Source: a virus
Strand: one strand, 5' to 3'
Virus record (IMG/VR): IMGVR_UViG_3300014501_001251
Span: 1-20,083 of that record
Length of the DNA: 20,083 nucleotides
Part shown: piece after piece, positions 7,080 to 14,990 of the stretch
Numbering within the stretch: position 1 is the stretch's first letter
Layout: each line of letters starts with the position of its first letter
Translations under genes and position numbers: made by a program
Notes under the pieces: model-generated
Databases searched by the model: none
What the model was told of the DNA's origin: nothing
What the model saw: the letters and a program-made list of their open reading frames with translations, nothing else

Positions 7080-7679
7080 ATGCACCCTGCCCACGCAACC
7101 GATCCAATCGACAGCATGTACGTCAACGGCGTCGCCCACACCCTGGTCAACGGGGAGCTCGTCCGCGAGGACGGCGTAGAGGTCCCCAGGGGCGACCGCC
7201 CCACCCCCAAACAGATCGATGAGATCGTCGAGCACTTCGAGCAGGTCCGCGACGAAGCCGAGCTCTGCGACGAACGCTACAGCGAAGCCAAGGACGCCAT
7301 GATAGCTCTCGTCCAGCGCTTCGGCATCGTCCCCAAGGGGGCGGAGAGCTCGCTTCGCCTCGAAGGCGTCGTCACCATCCTCACTGTCACCACGGGTAAC
7401 ACGATCACGGTCAGGGAAGATGCCGTCCACGCGCTGAAGGGCGCGATGCACGCGAACGAAAGGAAGCACCTCTTCGCCTCGATGTTCCGCGAGCGTGCGA
7501 AGTTCGAGCTCATGAAGGATGCCGAGCTGCATCTTCGCCTGGCCAAGCTGCCAAAGCGTCTCGTCGACAAGTTCACCAAGCTCTACGCCCGCTGCTTCGA
7601 CGTGAAAAAGAAGTCGCCCTCGCTCAAGGTCGAGCGCCTCTCGGATAAGAAGCCCGCAGCGAAGAAGGGCGGCCGCTAG
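7080..7679 (+). CDS. Coiled-coil protein in the Gam position
   Basis: A strong AGGAGGAAAG precedes the ATG. The 199-residue protein has a charged helical region at about 43-80 likely to form a coiled coil, a beta-rich centre at 88-115 (LRLEGVVTILTVTTGNTITV), a helical section to about 172, and a Lys-rich tail. This position downstream of the MuB gene is where Mu encodes Gam, which protects DNA ends from nucleases, and a coiled coil followed by a strand-rich part is the same broad layout. No specific Gam motif was identified, so the assignment stays open. Confidence 0.65.
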   Translation: MHPAHATDPIDSMYVNGVAHTLVNGELVREDGVEVPRGDRPTPKQIDEIVEHFEQVRDEAELCDERYSEAKDAMIALVQRFGIVPKGAESSLRLEGVVTILTVTTGNTITVREDAVHALKGAMHANERKHLFASMFRERAKFELMKDAELHLRLAKLPKRLVDKFTKLYARCFDVKKKSPSLKVERLSDKKPAAKKGGR

Positions 7680-7834
7680 TGGCGAAGCCATCGCAGCCGC
7701 GCCCCATCTTCGACATCCCGCTCGAAGCGGCCAACGCGGCCTTCATCCAGCAGGTGCTCTTGCCCAAAGCGGAAGAGGTGCTGCGCAGCCTGCGGCAGAT
7801 CGCCGGAAAGGAGATCTCCCATGCAGATCTGTGA
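7679..7834 (+). CDS. Small ORF between coupled genes
   Basis: A GTG at 7679 overlaps the preceding stop (TAGTG), and its own stop lies 14 bp inside the next gene. The 51-residue product (starting VAKPSQPRPIFDIPLEAAN) is mostly helical and charged, with no recognised domain. Without it there would be a 141-bp gap in an otherwise gap-free chain. No good ribosome binding site is visible, so translation would rely on coupling to the upstream gene. Confidence 0.45.
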   Translation: MAKPSQPRPIFDIPLEAANAAFIQQVLLPKAEEVLRSLRQIAGKEISHADL

Positions 7835-8126
7835 CATCACCAACGAAGAGCTGGAGCGGATGATCGCCGACCGCCGGAAGGGCGTCGACTACACCCACGG
7901 CGACGAGACCGTCCGCGCCACCCAGCTCGCGATCGCCGGCATCTTCCAGGAGCTGCTCGATCGCCGCATCGCCGCCGCGCGCCAGACCAGTGCCGCCATC
8001 GCCATGAAGCTGGCCATCGCCCACATCGAGATGCTGCGCCAGCATGCCGTCGAGAAGGAACGGCCGCTCTCGGTCGCCTGCCTCGACACCCAGTTGCAGT
8101 TGCTCAAGGAGTTCGACCAGCCATGA
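7821..8126 (+). CDS. Unknown helical phage protein
   Basis: This 101-residue, mostly alpha-helical protein has no recognised domain. AAGGAGA lies about 8 bp before the ATG. Its stop overlaps the next ATG (ATGA). The N-terminal ICDITNEELERMIADRR and the Ala-rich central helices suggest a compact helical bundle. It contains a single pair of distant cysteines and no membrane segment. Confidence 0.6.
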   Translation: MQICDITNEELERMIADRRKGVDYTHGDETVRATQLAIAGIFQELLDRRIAAARQTSAAIAMKLAIAHIEMLRQHAVEKERPLSVACLDTQLQLLKEFDQP

Positions 8127-8452
8127 CCGACACGACCAACGCTCCACTCACCCAACAGGCAAGCGAGGCCATCATGAAGATCTGCAAATGCGGTTGCGGC
8201 GAAGAGATCAGCGCCCTCAACAAATGGAAATGGGAGTACAAACGCGGCCACAAGCCCACCGGCGCGAAGAAGAGCAAGGCCGATCGCAAGCCCCGCACCG
8301 CTCCCGAGACCGAGGCCGCCGAGACCGAAGTCGTCGAAGAGCTGGTCGCCATGCAGTTGAACGAATTCCAGCTCAACCGCATCTGGGACTCCCTCCCGAT
8401 CGAGGAGAAGGCCCTCGCCATCGTCTCCGCGCTCGAAGCCGAACGCGCCTAA
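8123..8452 (+). CDS. Small protein with CxCxC...H cluster
   Basis: This 109-residue protein starts at an ATGA overlap. Residues 18-45 hold C21, C23, C25 and H43 within KICKCGCGEEIS and YKRGHK, a pattern I recall from small phage zinc-finger and homing-nuclease accessory domains. A Lys/Arg/Glu-rich linker (46-75) and a helical C-terminus (76-109) follow. M18 is a possible alternative start, but ATG 8123 couples with the upstream gene. It probably binds nucleic acid; no enzyme motif is visible. Confidence 0.6.
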   Translation: MTDTTNAPLTQQASEAIMKICKCGCGEEISALNKWKWEYKRGHKPTGAKKSKADRKPRTAPETEAAETEVVEELVAMQLNEFQLNRIWDSLPIEEKALAIVSALEAERA

Positions 8453-8453
8453 A

Positions 8454-8479
8454 CCATTTCGTGGACGTTCACGAAATGG
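8454..8479. promoter_or_regulatory. Perfect 10-bp inverted repeat in the only early-region gap
   Basis: CCATTTCGTG at 8454-8463 and CACGAAATGG at 8470-8479 form a perfect stem around the hexamer GACGTT. The central ACGT continues the symmetry, leaving one G/T mismatch in 26 bp. There is no T-run after it, so a standard intrinsic terminator is unlikely. It starts 2 bp after one stop codon and ends 33 bp before the winged-helix gene, which suits an operator for that regulator or an RNA hairpin controlling its translation. Confidence 0.65.
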
Positions 8480-8512
8480 GCCGCTGCCCGATCCGTAACC
8501 AGAGGAGGACTG

Positions 8513-8962
8513 ATGGCCATCGATCTCTTCACCACCTTTGCCGACCGCGTCCTGGACCGTGTCGACGAAGTGCTCTCCAACCGCGAGTGCAAGTGGCCTC
8601 CCAGCGAGGACCAGCGCAACCTTCTGGGTATGCTGAAGGCGCGGCGCGGCCGGGAGCGCGCCGCGCCCATCGGCGAGATCTGCGAGCGCCTCAGGATCAC
8701 CCCGCGCCAGGTGAAGGACCTTGTGCAGGACCTCCGGCTCAACTTCCGCGTCCAGATCGGCGCCTCGCGCGACGCCTCTGACGGCGGCTACTTCCTCGGC
8801 AACACCCGCGAAGAGATGGTGGTCTCCTCCACCCAGATGCTCCATCAGGCCATCACCATGCTGCGCGTGGTCCACGTCATGCGCGCCGAACACGACAGCG
8901 AGGACCTGCTCCGCCAGGTCCGCCTCGCCCTCACCCAGGAGATTCCCCATGCCATTCGCTGA
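8513..8962 (+). CDS. Winged-helix DNA-binding protein
   Basis: An AGAGGAGGA site precedes the ATG. In this 149-residue protein, residues 51-97 form a winged helix: PIGEICERLRITPRQVKDLV is the helix-turn-helix and the following strands end in DGGYFLGN. This layout is common in small phage replication and regulatory proteins that choose between phage states. The N-terminus (1-45) is helical, as is the C-terminus, which has MLHQAITMLRVVHVMRAE. The hairpin immediately upstream may be its own operator. I found no Mor or C activator signature, so a middle-operon activator role is only a possibility. Confidence 0.7.
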   Translation: MAIDLFTTFADRVLDRVDEVLSNRECKWPPSEDQRNLLGMLKARRGRERAAPIGEICERLRITPRQVKDLVQDLRLNFRVQIGASRDASDGGYFLGNTREEMVVSSTQMLHQAITMLRVVHVMRAEHDSEDLLRQVRLALTQEIPHAIR

Positions 8963-9161
8963 ACGAATCATTGGCGAGGTTCCTGACTCGCTCCCTGACT
9001 ACACCCAGATCTGCCCAAAATGTGGCGCGGTGCTGAACTACGAGGACGAGGGCTATGGATTCGCCTTCGGCGGCGGCCTGGGCCAGTACATGTCCTGCTC
9101 GGAAGACAACTGCGATTGGTTCGTGAAGTGGTTGGACGCGGAGGACGGCGATGCCCGGTAA
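8949..9161 (+). CDS. Small zinc-ribbon-like protein
   Basis: This 70-residue protein starts at ATG 8949, 14 bp inside the preceding gene, with CAGGAGA upstream. C22-x2-C25 (CPKC) and C50-x4-C55 flank a short beta region, consistent with a zinc ribbon. The end of the gene overlaps the next ATG at 9151. The function is unknown, and the small size suggests an adaptor or nucleic-acid-binding role. Confidence 0.65.
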   Translation: MPFAERIIGEVPDSLPDYTQICPKCGAVLNYEDEGYGFAFGGGLGQYMSCSEDNCDWFVKWLDAEDGDAR

Positions 9162-9576
9162 GGTCGAAACCAAACACGAGATGCTCCGCGCCGGTTACAA
9201 GTTCCTCAGCAACGCGAAGTGCAAGTCCTGCCACGCCGCCATCGAGTGGTGGCTGACGACCAACAAAAAGAAGATTCCCTACGACCCGCTGCCCGCCAAC
9301 GAAGACGCGACCACGACGCCGCACTGGGCCACCTGCCCCAAGGCCGACGAGCACCGCACGCCGAAGCAGCCCGCGGCGGCCGCGCCGAAGACGCAGGAGC
9401 TGCTGGAGCAGCTATGCCGCGAACTGAGAAGCCGCACCGATGCCAAGCTCGTCGTCGTCATCCTCGACAACGCCTCCGCGGCGTCCTGGCGCAACGGCAT
9501 CCCCGGCGAGGATCTCCGCTCCGACCTCATCACTGAAGCCAACAGCATCCGCACCCACATCAACGGAGGCAAGTAG
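9151..9576 (+). CDS. Phage zinc-finger-like protein with WATCP motif
   Basis: This 141-residue protein overlaps the previous gene by 11 bp. Residues 24-63 hold C24-x2-C27, IEWWLTTN, KIPYDPLP and HWATCP, with H58 and C62 completing a likely C-x2-C...H-x3-C zinc site. From memory this pattern recurs in hypothetical proteins of many prophages. Residues 84-141 form a second, helical part that contains a hydrophobic strand (KLVVVILD). No catalytic motif is evident. Confidence 0.7.
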   Translation: MPGKVETKHEMLRAGYKFLSNAKCKSCHAAIEWWLTTNKKKIPYDPLPANEDATTTPHWATCPKADEHRTPKQPAAAAPKTQELLEQLCRELRSRTDAKLVVVILDNASAASWRNGIPGEDLRSDLITEANSIRTHINGGK

Positions 9577-9578
9577 CG

Positions 9579-9827
9579 ATGACTCTCTCCAAGTCCAAAT
9601 CCGTACTGATCCTTCTGCTCACGCTTGCGGCGTCGGGATGCGCCGGCAAAGCGCCGGTCATCGTGACGACGACGACCAAGCCGTGCGTTCTGCTCTCCTC
9701 CACACCAGGCCCCGACGGAGTCACCTTCGTCTTTCAGTGTCCGGGCGTCCCCGATATCACCATCACTGAATCCAACGACTGGGTTCCGGCAGTCAGAAGC
9801 TCGCATCCTCCAAGGAACCCACAATGA
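9579..9827 (+). CDS. Small lipoprotein
   Basis: The first 21 residues are a lipoprotein signal: two lysines, the hydrophobic LILLLTLA, and a lipobox ending ASGC with C21 as the lipidated cysteine. The mature part is about 62 residues, Thr/Val-rich, with two further cysteines (C36 and C54) that could form a disulphide in the periplasm. The ATG of the large fibre gene overlaps its stop (ATGA), so the two are coupled. It could anchor or escort the fibre, or be an Rz1-like spanin remnant; no partner Rz gene is present. Confidence 0.7.
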   Translation: MTLSKSKSVLILLLTLAASGCAGKAPVIVTTTTKPCVLLSSTPGPDGVTFVFQCPGVPDITITESNDWVPAVRSSHPPRNPQ

Positions 9828-12691
9828 AAAAGCAAACCCTCGTCCTCGCCGCGCTCCTCTTCGCCGCCACCGGCCTGCACGCGCAGTACACCCAGATCAC
9901 GGCGAGCCACCTCTACATGGGTGGTGTGCTCATCGCGAACGGCACCATGCTGGCGACGCCGGTGAACGCGCAAGGCTCTCCCATCCCGTTCACCCAGAGC
10001 GGTGGCGGCCTCAACTCGCCGACAGCCTTCCACTGTCCCATCACCAACGGGACCCTCACCGGCTGCCTCGTCCCCGACTCCGCCCTGACGATGCCGGTAG
10101 GCATTCTCTACACCTTCCAGATCACCTCCTCTCTGGGACTGACCTACCTCATGAAGTCGGTGCCCAACGTCACCGGCCCCGTCTGGGCGCTCGATACCTA
10201 CGCTCCGGCGGCGTCGACCACCATCGTCCAAACCGTCCTTGTGGGCTATGGAACGGCAGCGCCGCCCAACCCCTGCGCCGCGTCTCTGCTCTACATCCGC
10301 GACTTCGCCGGCGGCCAACTCTATATCTGCGTCGCCGGCGTTCCTGTCCTGGTCACTGGGAGCGGCGGATCGTCGATCGCGTGGCTGGGCGCGTGGAGCA
10401 GCACCACCGCCTATGTCTTCGGCGACGCTGTGAGTTATCTGGGCTCGTCCTACGTCGCACTGTTGTCGAACACCGATGTTGTTCCGGTAAGCGGGGCGAC
10501 CTGGCAGCTACTGGCGCAGGTGGGCGCAACCGGCCCTGCGGGCCCGACCGGAGCGGCAGGCAGCACCGGGCCAACCGGAGCGGCGGGAGCGACCGGAGCG
10601 ACCGGACCTGCGGGCGCGACCGGGCCGCAAGGCCCCATCGGCGTGACCGGGAACACGGGAAGCGCCGGAGCCACTGGGCCGCAAGGGGCGACGGGAGCAA
10701 CCGGACCGGCAGGGAGCACGGGAGCCGCGGGATCTGCTGCGACCGTGGCCGTCGGCACCACGACCACCGGAGCGGCGGGATCTTCTGCAGCGGTAAGCAA
10801 CTCGGGAAGCGCAAGTGCCGCTGTTCTGAACTTCACCGTGCCGCAAGGCGTAGCGGGAGCCACTGGGCCAACCGGGCCAACCGGCCCGACCGGTGCGGCC
10901 GGAGGATCGACGACCTGGCTGGGCGCGTGGAGCAGCTCCACCAGCTACGTGCTCGACAACGCAGTGAGCTATCTCGGATCGTCCTACATCGCCGTCGCCT
11001 CCAGCACCAACGTTGTTCCCGGAACCAACGGCGCGGATTGGCAACTGCTCGCGCAGGCCGGTGCAGCTGGTGCAACGGGCGCGACGGGAAGCGCTGGAGC
11101 CACGGGCAGCACAGGCCCAACTGGACCGGCAGGCAGCACGGGCGCAACCGGACCGGCCGGATCGACCGGCGCAACAGGCCCGACGGGGCCAACCGGGGCG
11201 ACAGGCGCCGCTGGCTCATCGATCGTCTGGATCGGCGCGTGGAGCAGTTCGGCGGCCTACGTCATCAATGATGCTGTCAGCTATCTCGGCTCGTCCTTTG
11301 TCTCCCTGGATTCGAACACCAACGTGACGCCTCCGAGCGACGCGACGCAATGGCAGCTTCTCGCGCAAGTGGGAGCGACAGGAGCCACCGGATCCGCTGG
11401 GGCGACGGGAAGCGCTGGAGCCACGGGCAGCACGGGGCCAACTGGGCCAACCGGAGCGGCGGGAGCAACCGGCGCGACGGGATCCGCCGGAGCGGCGGCG
11501 ACGATCGCGGCCGGCACGGCAACGGGTCTCGCCGCCGGAGCATCGCCGACGGTGAGCAATGGCGGCACGTCGAGCGCGGCTGTCTTCAACTTCGGCATCC
11601 CCGCCGGAGCGACAGGGGCCACGGGGGCGACGGGCAGCGCCGGAAGCACCGGGGCCACCGGACCGACCGGAGCGACAGGGCCAACCGGCCCGGCCGGTTC
11701 CTCGGCCACTGCGCCCTACATCGCCGGAGCGGGCTCAGTCAACGTGATGACGGCGACCTTCTCGCCCGCGCTAACTTCCTTGTTCGCCGGCGAGGAAGTC
11801 TTCGTGTTGCCCAACCTGGCCAACACCACCACCACGCCGACGCTGAACGCGAACGGACTGGGCGCGAAGACCATCACCAAGCTGGGCACAGCGGCGCTGG
11901 CGGCGGGCGACTACACCACCACCGCCATCGCGGACTTCATCTACGACGGCACCTACTGGGAGCTGCAGAACCCGCTAGGTCTGCCCGTAGCGAATGGTGG
12001 CACGGGCAGGTCTGTCACGGTGGCCTATGCGCCGGTGGTGGGCGGCACGTCGACAACCGGCCCGATGCAGAGCATGGCGGTTGGCACAGCGAAGCAGATT
12101 TATGTGAGCGGGGGTCCGGCAGCCGTCGGCGGTCCAGTGGACTTCCCTGAGCACCTGGTTATTCCCGCGGCAAATTGCAACAGCACGACAGCGGGCGCAG
12201 GGTGGTCGATTGGTGCGAGCGGCGTGGTGACCTGCCGCGCCGGCACCAACAACCTCGGCGGCTATATCGCGATCACGGATACGTCTTCCAGTTTTGCGCA
12301 GTTCTATGTGCAACTGCCGGAGGACTGGGACACCGCGACGCTGCCGTATATCCGCTTCCAGTTCGCCTACCCCGGCACCGACGGGTCGTCGTCCCACACC
12401 ATCATCCCGGCGGTGAAGGTCTCCTGCATCAAGGGCGACGGCAGCACGACGGACGATGTGACCTTCGCCGCCTCGCACTCATCGAGCACGGTCACGCTCA
12501 GCTCGGCGACGGCGAACCTGTTCTTCGACAGCTCCAACGTGCAGCTCAACTCGACCGACATGACCGGCTGCGTGGCGGGCTCGGGAATGATCGTGCAGGT
12601 AGGCCGTGCGACGGATACAGCGACCAGCGCCGTCAACTTCTACTCCGCAACGATCACGATTCCACGGTTGATCACCGTGCAGGCGAACTAA
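9824..12691 (+). CDS. Secreted collagen-like, tail-fibre-type surface protein
   Basis: This 955-residue protein begins with a Sec signal peptide (MKK, hydrophobic 6-16, cleavage after LHA at about 20). Residues 22-175 are an N-terminal domain shared with the 15591 gene product (VPNVTGP..ALDTY.P). Three Trp-rich modules follow at 187-231, 365-410 and 469-514, each of the form [18 protein letters not shown]...WQLLAQ, resembling CBM5/12-type binding modules. They alternate with collagen-like G-x-T/G-x-x runs. Two beta segments (about 305-342 and 558-595), with AVLNF and AVFNF, and the VANGGTG motif near 725 are typical of phage tail fibres. The C-terminal domain is probably the tip. It is most likely exported and trimeric; the ligand is unknown. 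Confidence 0.85.
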   Translation: MKKQTLVLAALLFAATGLHAQYTQITASHLYMGGVLIANGTMLATPVNAQGSPIPFTQSGGGLNSPTAFHCPITNGTLTGCLVPDSALTMPVGILYTFQITSSLGLTYLMKSVPNVTGPVWALDTYAPAASTTIVQTVLVGYGTAAPPNPCAASLLYIRDFAGGQLYICVAGVPVLVTGSGGSSIAWLGAWSSTTAYVFGDAVSYLGSSYVALLSNTDVVPVSGATWQLLAQVGATGPAGPTGAAGSTGPTGAAGATGATGPAGATGPQGPIGVTGNTGSAGATGPQGATGATGPAGSTGAAGSAATVAVGTTTTGAAGSSAAVSNSGSASAAVLNFTVPQGVAGATGPTGPTGPTGAAGGSTTWLGAWSSSTSYVLDNAVSYLGSSYIAVASSTNVVPGTNGADWQLLAQAGAAGATGATGSAGATGSTGPTGPAGSTGATGPAGSTGATGPTGPTGATGAAGSSIVWIGAWSSSAAYVINDAVSYLGSSFVSLDSNTNVTPPSDATQWQLLAQVGATGATGSAGATGSAGATGSTGPTGPTGAAGATGATGSAGAAATIAAGTATGLAAGASPTVSNGGTSSAAVFNFGIPAGATGATGATGSAGSTGATGPTGATGPTGPAGSSATAPYIAGAGSVNVMTATFSPALTSLFAGEEVFVLPNLANTTTTPTLNANGLGAKTITKLGTAALAAGDYTTTAIADFIYDGTYWELQNPLGLPVANGGTGRSVTVAYAPVVGGTSTTGPMQSMAVGTAKQIYVSGGPAAVGGPVDFPEHLVIPAANCNSTTAGAGWSIGASGVVTCRAGTNNLGGYIAITDTSSSFAQFYVQLPEDWDTATLPYIRFQFAYPGTDGSSSHTIIPAVKVSCIKGDGSTTDDVTFAASHSSSTVTLSSATANLFFDSSNVQLNSTDMTGCVAGSGMIVQVGRATDTATSAVNFYSATITIPRLITVQAN
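10382..11698 (+). repeat. Three Trp-rich modules alternating with collagen-like codon repeats
   Basis: Module copies lie at 10382-10516, 10916-11053 and 11228-11365. All three share an exact 14-mer, GGCGCGTGGAGCAG, at 10388, 10922 and 11234. Between and after them lie GGN-NCN-ACN triplet runs encoding Gly-x-Thr repeats up to 11698. The repetition makes the locus prone to slippage and recombination, so module number may vary between strains. Confidence 0.85.
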
Positions 12692-12692
12692 C

Positions 12693-13379
12693 ATGAAAAC
12701 TCTCTCTTCGGCACTGGTGCTGGGTTGCCTGCTCCTGATGGGCGCAAAGCAGTACGTCTCGCCCGGCTACACCAAGAGCGCGGGAGGCGGTGGCAGTCAG
12801 ACATTCACAAACGTCTGCTCGGCGGTGACCTCATCCTGCACTTTATCGGCGTCAGTGTCCACGGGTGATGTGCTGGTGGCGATTGCATCCACTTCGGTCG
12901 TTGCCTTGGGCGGCAATACCATCACCGCAGCCAGCGGTTGCGGCGCGACGTGGACGGTCACGGCGAACGTGGATAATTCCGCTCTGTTGGAGGGCACCAA
13001 CCCGACGGCTGGTTCCTGCACGATCTCCTTCACCGCGGTTGCGGGAGGCTATCCCTATCTCTGCGCGGTGGGCGTTGGACACACTTCAGGCGGAATTGAC
13101 GCTGCGACGACAACCCCCACTCTTTCAGGAACGACTGCCCCGTCGATCACGGCCTCAGTAGCGAATGACCTGATCCTTGGGCTGTTTATCGATGCAGCTG
13201 TGAATGGAAGTGGCTCGAGCTTTACCGTTGGGACCGGATACACCCTCGCTATCGCGGACGGGTACGGATGCGCGATTGAAGCGCGACTGGCATCGGCGAC
13301 CGGAAGCTATACCCCAACGATTACCTATTCGCCCAGTTCTTCGTCTATGGTCTCCGCCAGCGTAGCCATCAAGCCATGA
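12693..13379 (+). CDS. Secreted beta-rich protein, fibre companion
   Basis: The ATG lies 1 bp after the fibre stop. The 228-residue protein starts with an 18-residue signal peptide (hydrophobic core ALVLGCLLLMG). The mature part is almost all Ser/Thr/Gly/Ala beta sequence, with about seven cysteines suited to periplasmic or extracellular disulphides. The STGDVLVAIAS segment and the later VANDLILGLFIDAA resemble the beta-sandwich repeat in the second fibre-like protein (SVGDLAIIFSG, ATDVALYFSYA), so it may be a free-standing version of that head domain. No enzyme motif is visible. Its position argues for joint function with the collagen-like fibre. Confidence 0.7.
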   Translation: MKTLSSALVLGCLLLMGAKQYVSPGYTKSAGGGGSQTFTNVCSAVTSSCTLSASVSTGDVLVAIASTSVVALGGNTITAASGCGATWTVTANVDNSALLEGTNPTAGSCTISFTAVAGGYPYLCAVGVGHTSGGIDAATTTPTLSGTTAPSITASVANDLILGLFIDAAVNGSGSSFTVGTGYTLAIADGYGCAIEARLASATGSYTPTITYSPSSSSMVSASVAIKP

Positions 13380-13392
13380 AAGGCAAAGTCCA

Positions 13393-13731
13393 ATGAACTC
13401 CATCCGCGAAGCTCTCGCCGCCGGATCCAGTCTCGAACCTCTGATCAAAGAGGCGCAGGAGAACATTCGCGCCCGCGCCAGGGCTCGCGGAGAAGAGGTC
13501 GCCGCTGTCGAGCCCGCGCTGCCCAAACACCTCTTCGAAGGCCCGAAGTACGACGGCAAGCAGTGCGCCGTGTGCGAGCGCCGATTCAAGGCCTCATCCG
13601 AATACCTCACCTGCAAGCTCTGCAAGGCCGTCGTCTGCCGCCGCAAGGGCCAATGCAAACACTGCCACCATGGCAGCCACCGTGTCGCGTTCCTGAAGGC
13701 GAAGCAGCAGGCGGAGGCCGCCCATGGCTGA
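13393..13731 (+). CDS. Small treble-clef (FYVE/RING-like) zinc protein
   Basis: This 112-residue protein has a helical, charged N-terminus (1-45) and a dense cysteine domain: C58-x2-C61, C74-x2-C77, C82, C88-x2-C91, with H92, H93 and H96. Two zinc ions in a cross-brace, as in FYVE, PHD or RING folds, would fit this spacing, which is uncommon in phage genes. It may bind nucleic acid, protein or lipid; nothing identifies a ligase partner. The ribosome binding site is weak. Its stop lies 8 bp inside the next gene. Confidence 0.65.
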   Translation: MNSIREALAAGSSLEPLIKEAQENIRARARARGEEVAAVEPALPKHLFEGPKYDGKQCAVCERRFKASSEYLTCKLCKAVVCRRKGQCKHCHHGSHRVAFLKAKQQAEAAHG

Positions 13732-14284
13732 TCGGAAGACATTCCCTCAGATCGGCGCCGGCATCGGCGATCTGGTCGAAGCCAAGAACGCCGCCTACGG
13801 CAGCAGCTTTGCCGTGGCCGGCGACTTCCTCCGTCTGCTCTTTCCCGCCGGCGTCCCCGCCGATCGCTTCGACGACGCGCTCCTCCTGGTGCGGATCTTC
13901 GACAAGCAGATGCGCATCGCCATCGACCAGGACGCCTTCGGCGAGTCCCCCTACCAGGACATCGCCGGCTACGGCATCCTCGGCGTTCATCTCCACCAAC
14001 AGAAGAAAGAGAAAGACAGAACATGGCCCGGTATTGCCAGCGCGGATGCGGAAAACCAGTCAAAGGCACAGCCCGCTTCTGCGGACCGGAACACAAGCGC
14101 GACGACTACAACGAGCGTAAGCGCGACGAACGGATCCGGGCCATCGCCGCGGCGCGTAAGCTGCTGCGCTCCACGCACGGCGGATGCGAGTGCGCCAACT
14201 GCGACGGAAGCTGCAAAACCAAGCGCGGCAGACCCGCTGCGTCAACTGCGAAATGATTCAGAATTTGCCGAGGCAAAAGCATGA
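13724..14284 (+). CDS. DUF1599/nucleotide-modification-associated-like protein
   Basis: This 186-residue frame begins inside the previous gene. Residues 15-92 fit a small all-helical family I recall from phages as DUF1599 or nucleotide-modification-associated domain 1: K..AYG.SF, LRLLFP.GV, DDALLLVRI.DK..RIA, D.FGESP..DIAGYGILG. Such domains accompany phage nucleotide metabolism or DNA modification, but the reaction is not established here. Residues 100-186 are Ala/Ser/Thr-rich low complexity and overlap a complete cysteine-rich gene in another frame. The stop overlaps the next ATG (ATGA), which favours the full-length frame being translated. Confidence 0.65.
   Translation: MADRKTFPQIGAGIGDLVEAKNAAYGSSFAVAGDFLRLLFPAGVPADRFDDALLLVRIFDKQMRIAIDQDAFGESPYQDIAGYGILGVHLHQQKKEKDRTWPGIASADAENQSKAQPASADRNTSATTTTSVSATNGSGPSPRRVSCCAPRTADASAPTATEAAKPSAADPLRQLRNDSEFAEAKA
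14023..14256 (+). CDS. Small Cys-rich protein nested in the preceding gene
   Basis: This 77-residue protein lies wholly inside the 3' half of the 13724 gene, in the +2 frame relative to it. It has two clear metal-site candidates: C5-x3-C9...C20-x3-H24 (QRGCGKPVKGTARFCGPEH) and C55, C57, C60, C64. Between them is a charged helix (RDDYNERKRDERIRAI). Its codons end in G or C more consistently than those of the overlapping frame, and its sequence is more protein-like. A purine-rich GAGAAAGA stretch precedes the ATG. It probably binds nucleic acid. Confidence 0.6.
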   Translation: MARYCQRGCGKPVKGTARFCGPEHKRDDYNERKRDERIRAIAAARKLLRSTHGGCECANCDGSCKTKRGRPAASTAK

Positions 14285-14469
14285 CCCTCACGGCCTTTCA
14301 ACTAACGGAACTGGAATTCCACTTCAACGGCGTCCCGAAAAACCTTCGCGATCGATCTCCCTTTTATTGGACTTCTTACCATCCCGAGATCTCCGCGCCG
14401 TCCGGCTGGTACCAGTGGACCGCTTCCGGCCTCATCTACCTCGGTGCATCCATTCTGGAGGAAGCATGA
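14281..14469 (+). CDS. Unknown 62-residue protein
   Basis: This short protein begins at an ATGA overlap with the 13724 frame and ends at an ATGA overlap with the next gene, so it is bracketed by coupling signals. It is rich in aromatics (FHF, FYWTSYH, GWYQW) and ends in a short hydrophobic stretch. No family is recognised. Base use is a little less GC-rich than its neighbours. Confidence 0.5.
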   Translation: MTLTAFQLTELEFHFNGVPKNLRDRSPFYWTSYHPEISAPSGWYQWTASGLIYLGASILEEA

Positions 14470-14984
14470 ACATCACCGCGCCCCAGCTCCGCCGCCTGCA
14501 GGTCCTGCACGGCCAGTATGTCCGCCACTCGCTCGACGCCGCGCCCACCCGCGAAGGCCGCATCGGCTGGGCCAGCGCCCAGATCAACCGCACCATCGCC
14601 AGCTTCAGCGACCTCACCGTAGAAGAAGGCCGCAAGCTCATCGACGGCCTGCAGGCTGTGCTCGGCGTTGCCCTGCCATCGAAGACCCCGCGCCGCCGCC
14701 CCTCTCGTCGCGACGGCCAGAAGGCCGGCACCGAAGGCCGCCACGATCAGCTCCACGCCGAGACAACCCTCGTCGGCGACCGCGACATCCGCCGCATCCA
14801 GCGCGAGATGGATCGCCTCGGCTGGGACCAGTCGCGTCTGGACGCCTTCCTCGCCTCACCCAAAGGCCCCAACGGCCGCAACCCCCTCATCCGCACCCTG
14901 GGCGAAGCCAACCGCGTCTACTGGGCGCTCAAGCGCATGGGCCACAGCGCAGCCAAGCATCACCAGGAGCACATCGCCAGCTGA
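14466..14984 (+). CDS. Small phage regulatory protein, possibly GemA-like
   Basis: The start at ATG 14466 overlaps the previous stop and follows GGAGGAAGC, which is preferred over earlier in-frame starts. The 172-residue protein has an N-terminal helical domain (1-67): ITAPQLRRLQVLHGQY, then IGWASAQINRTIASFSDLTVEEGRKLIDGLQ. The theme of Leu-rich helices with a late SDLT-x-x-E-x-x-x-L-I resembles the GemA/gp16 (DUF1018) proteins of Mu-like phages, but only loosely. A basic linker (72-95) joins a C-terminal domain (100-160) with DIRRIQREMDRLGWDQSRLDAFL. It probably binds DNA or modulates host transcription. Confidence 0.55.
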   Translation: MNITAPQLRRLQVLHGQYVRHSLDAAPTREGRIGWASAQINRTIASFSDLTVEEGRKLIDGLQAVLGVALPSKTPRRRPSRRDGQKAGTEGRHDQLHAETTLVGDRDIRRIQREMDRLGWDQSRLDAFLASPKGPNGRNPLIRTLGEANRVYWALKRMGHSAAKHHQEHIAS

Positions 14985-14990
14985 TCCGCC

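Noticed and set aside
7080-7679. Firm assignment as Mu Gam
   Set aside because: Position and coiled-coil layout fit, but no diagnostic Gam sequence could be seen.
8454-8479. Intrinsic terminator
   Set aside because: The stem is strong but is followed by GC-rich sequence with no T-run.
7889-8971. 360-residue open frame on the minus strand
   Set aside because: It covers four coupled plus-strand genes with ribosome binding sites and runs through the hairpin region; no domain is visible.
10523-11698. CRISPR-like repetitive DNA
   Set aside because: The periodicity follows codons of a collagen-like protein in an intact frame; there are no constant repeats with unique spacers and no cas genes.
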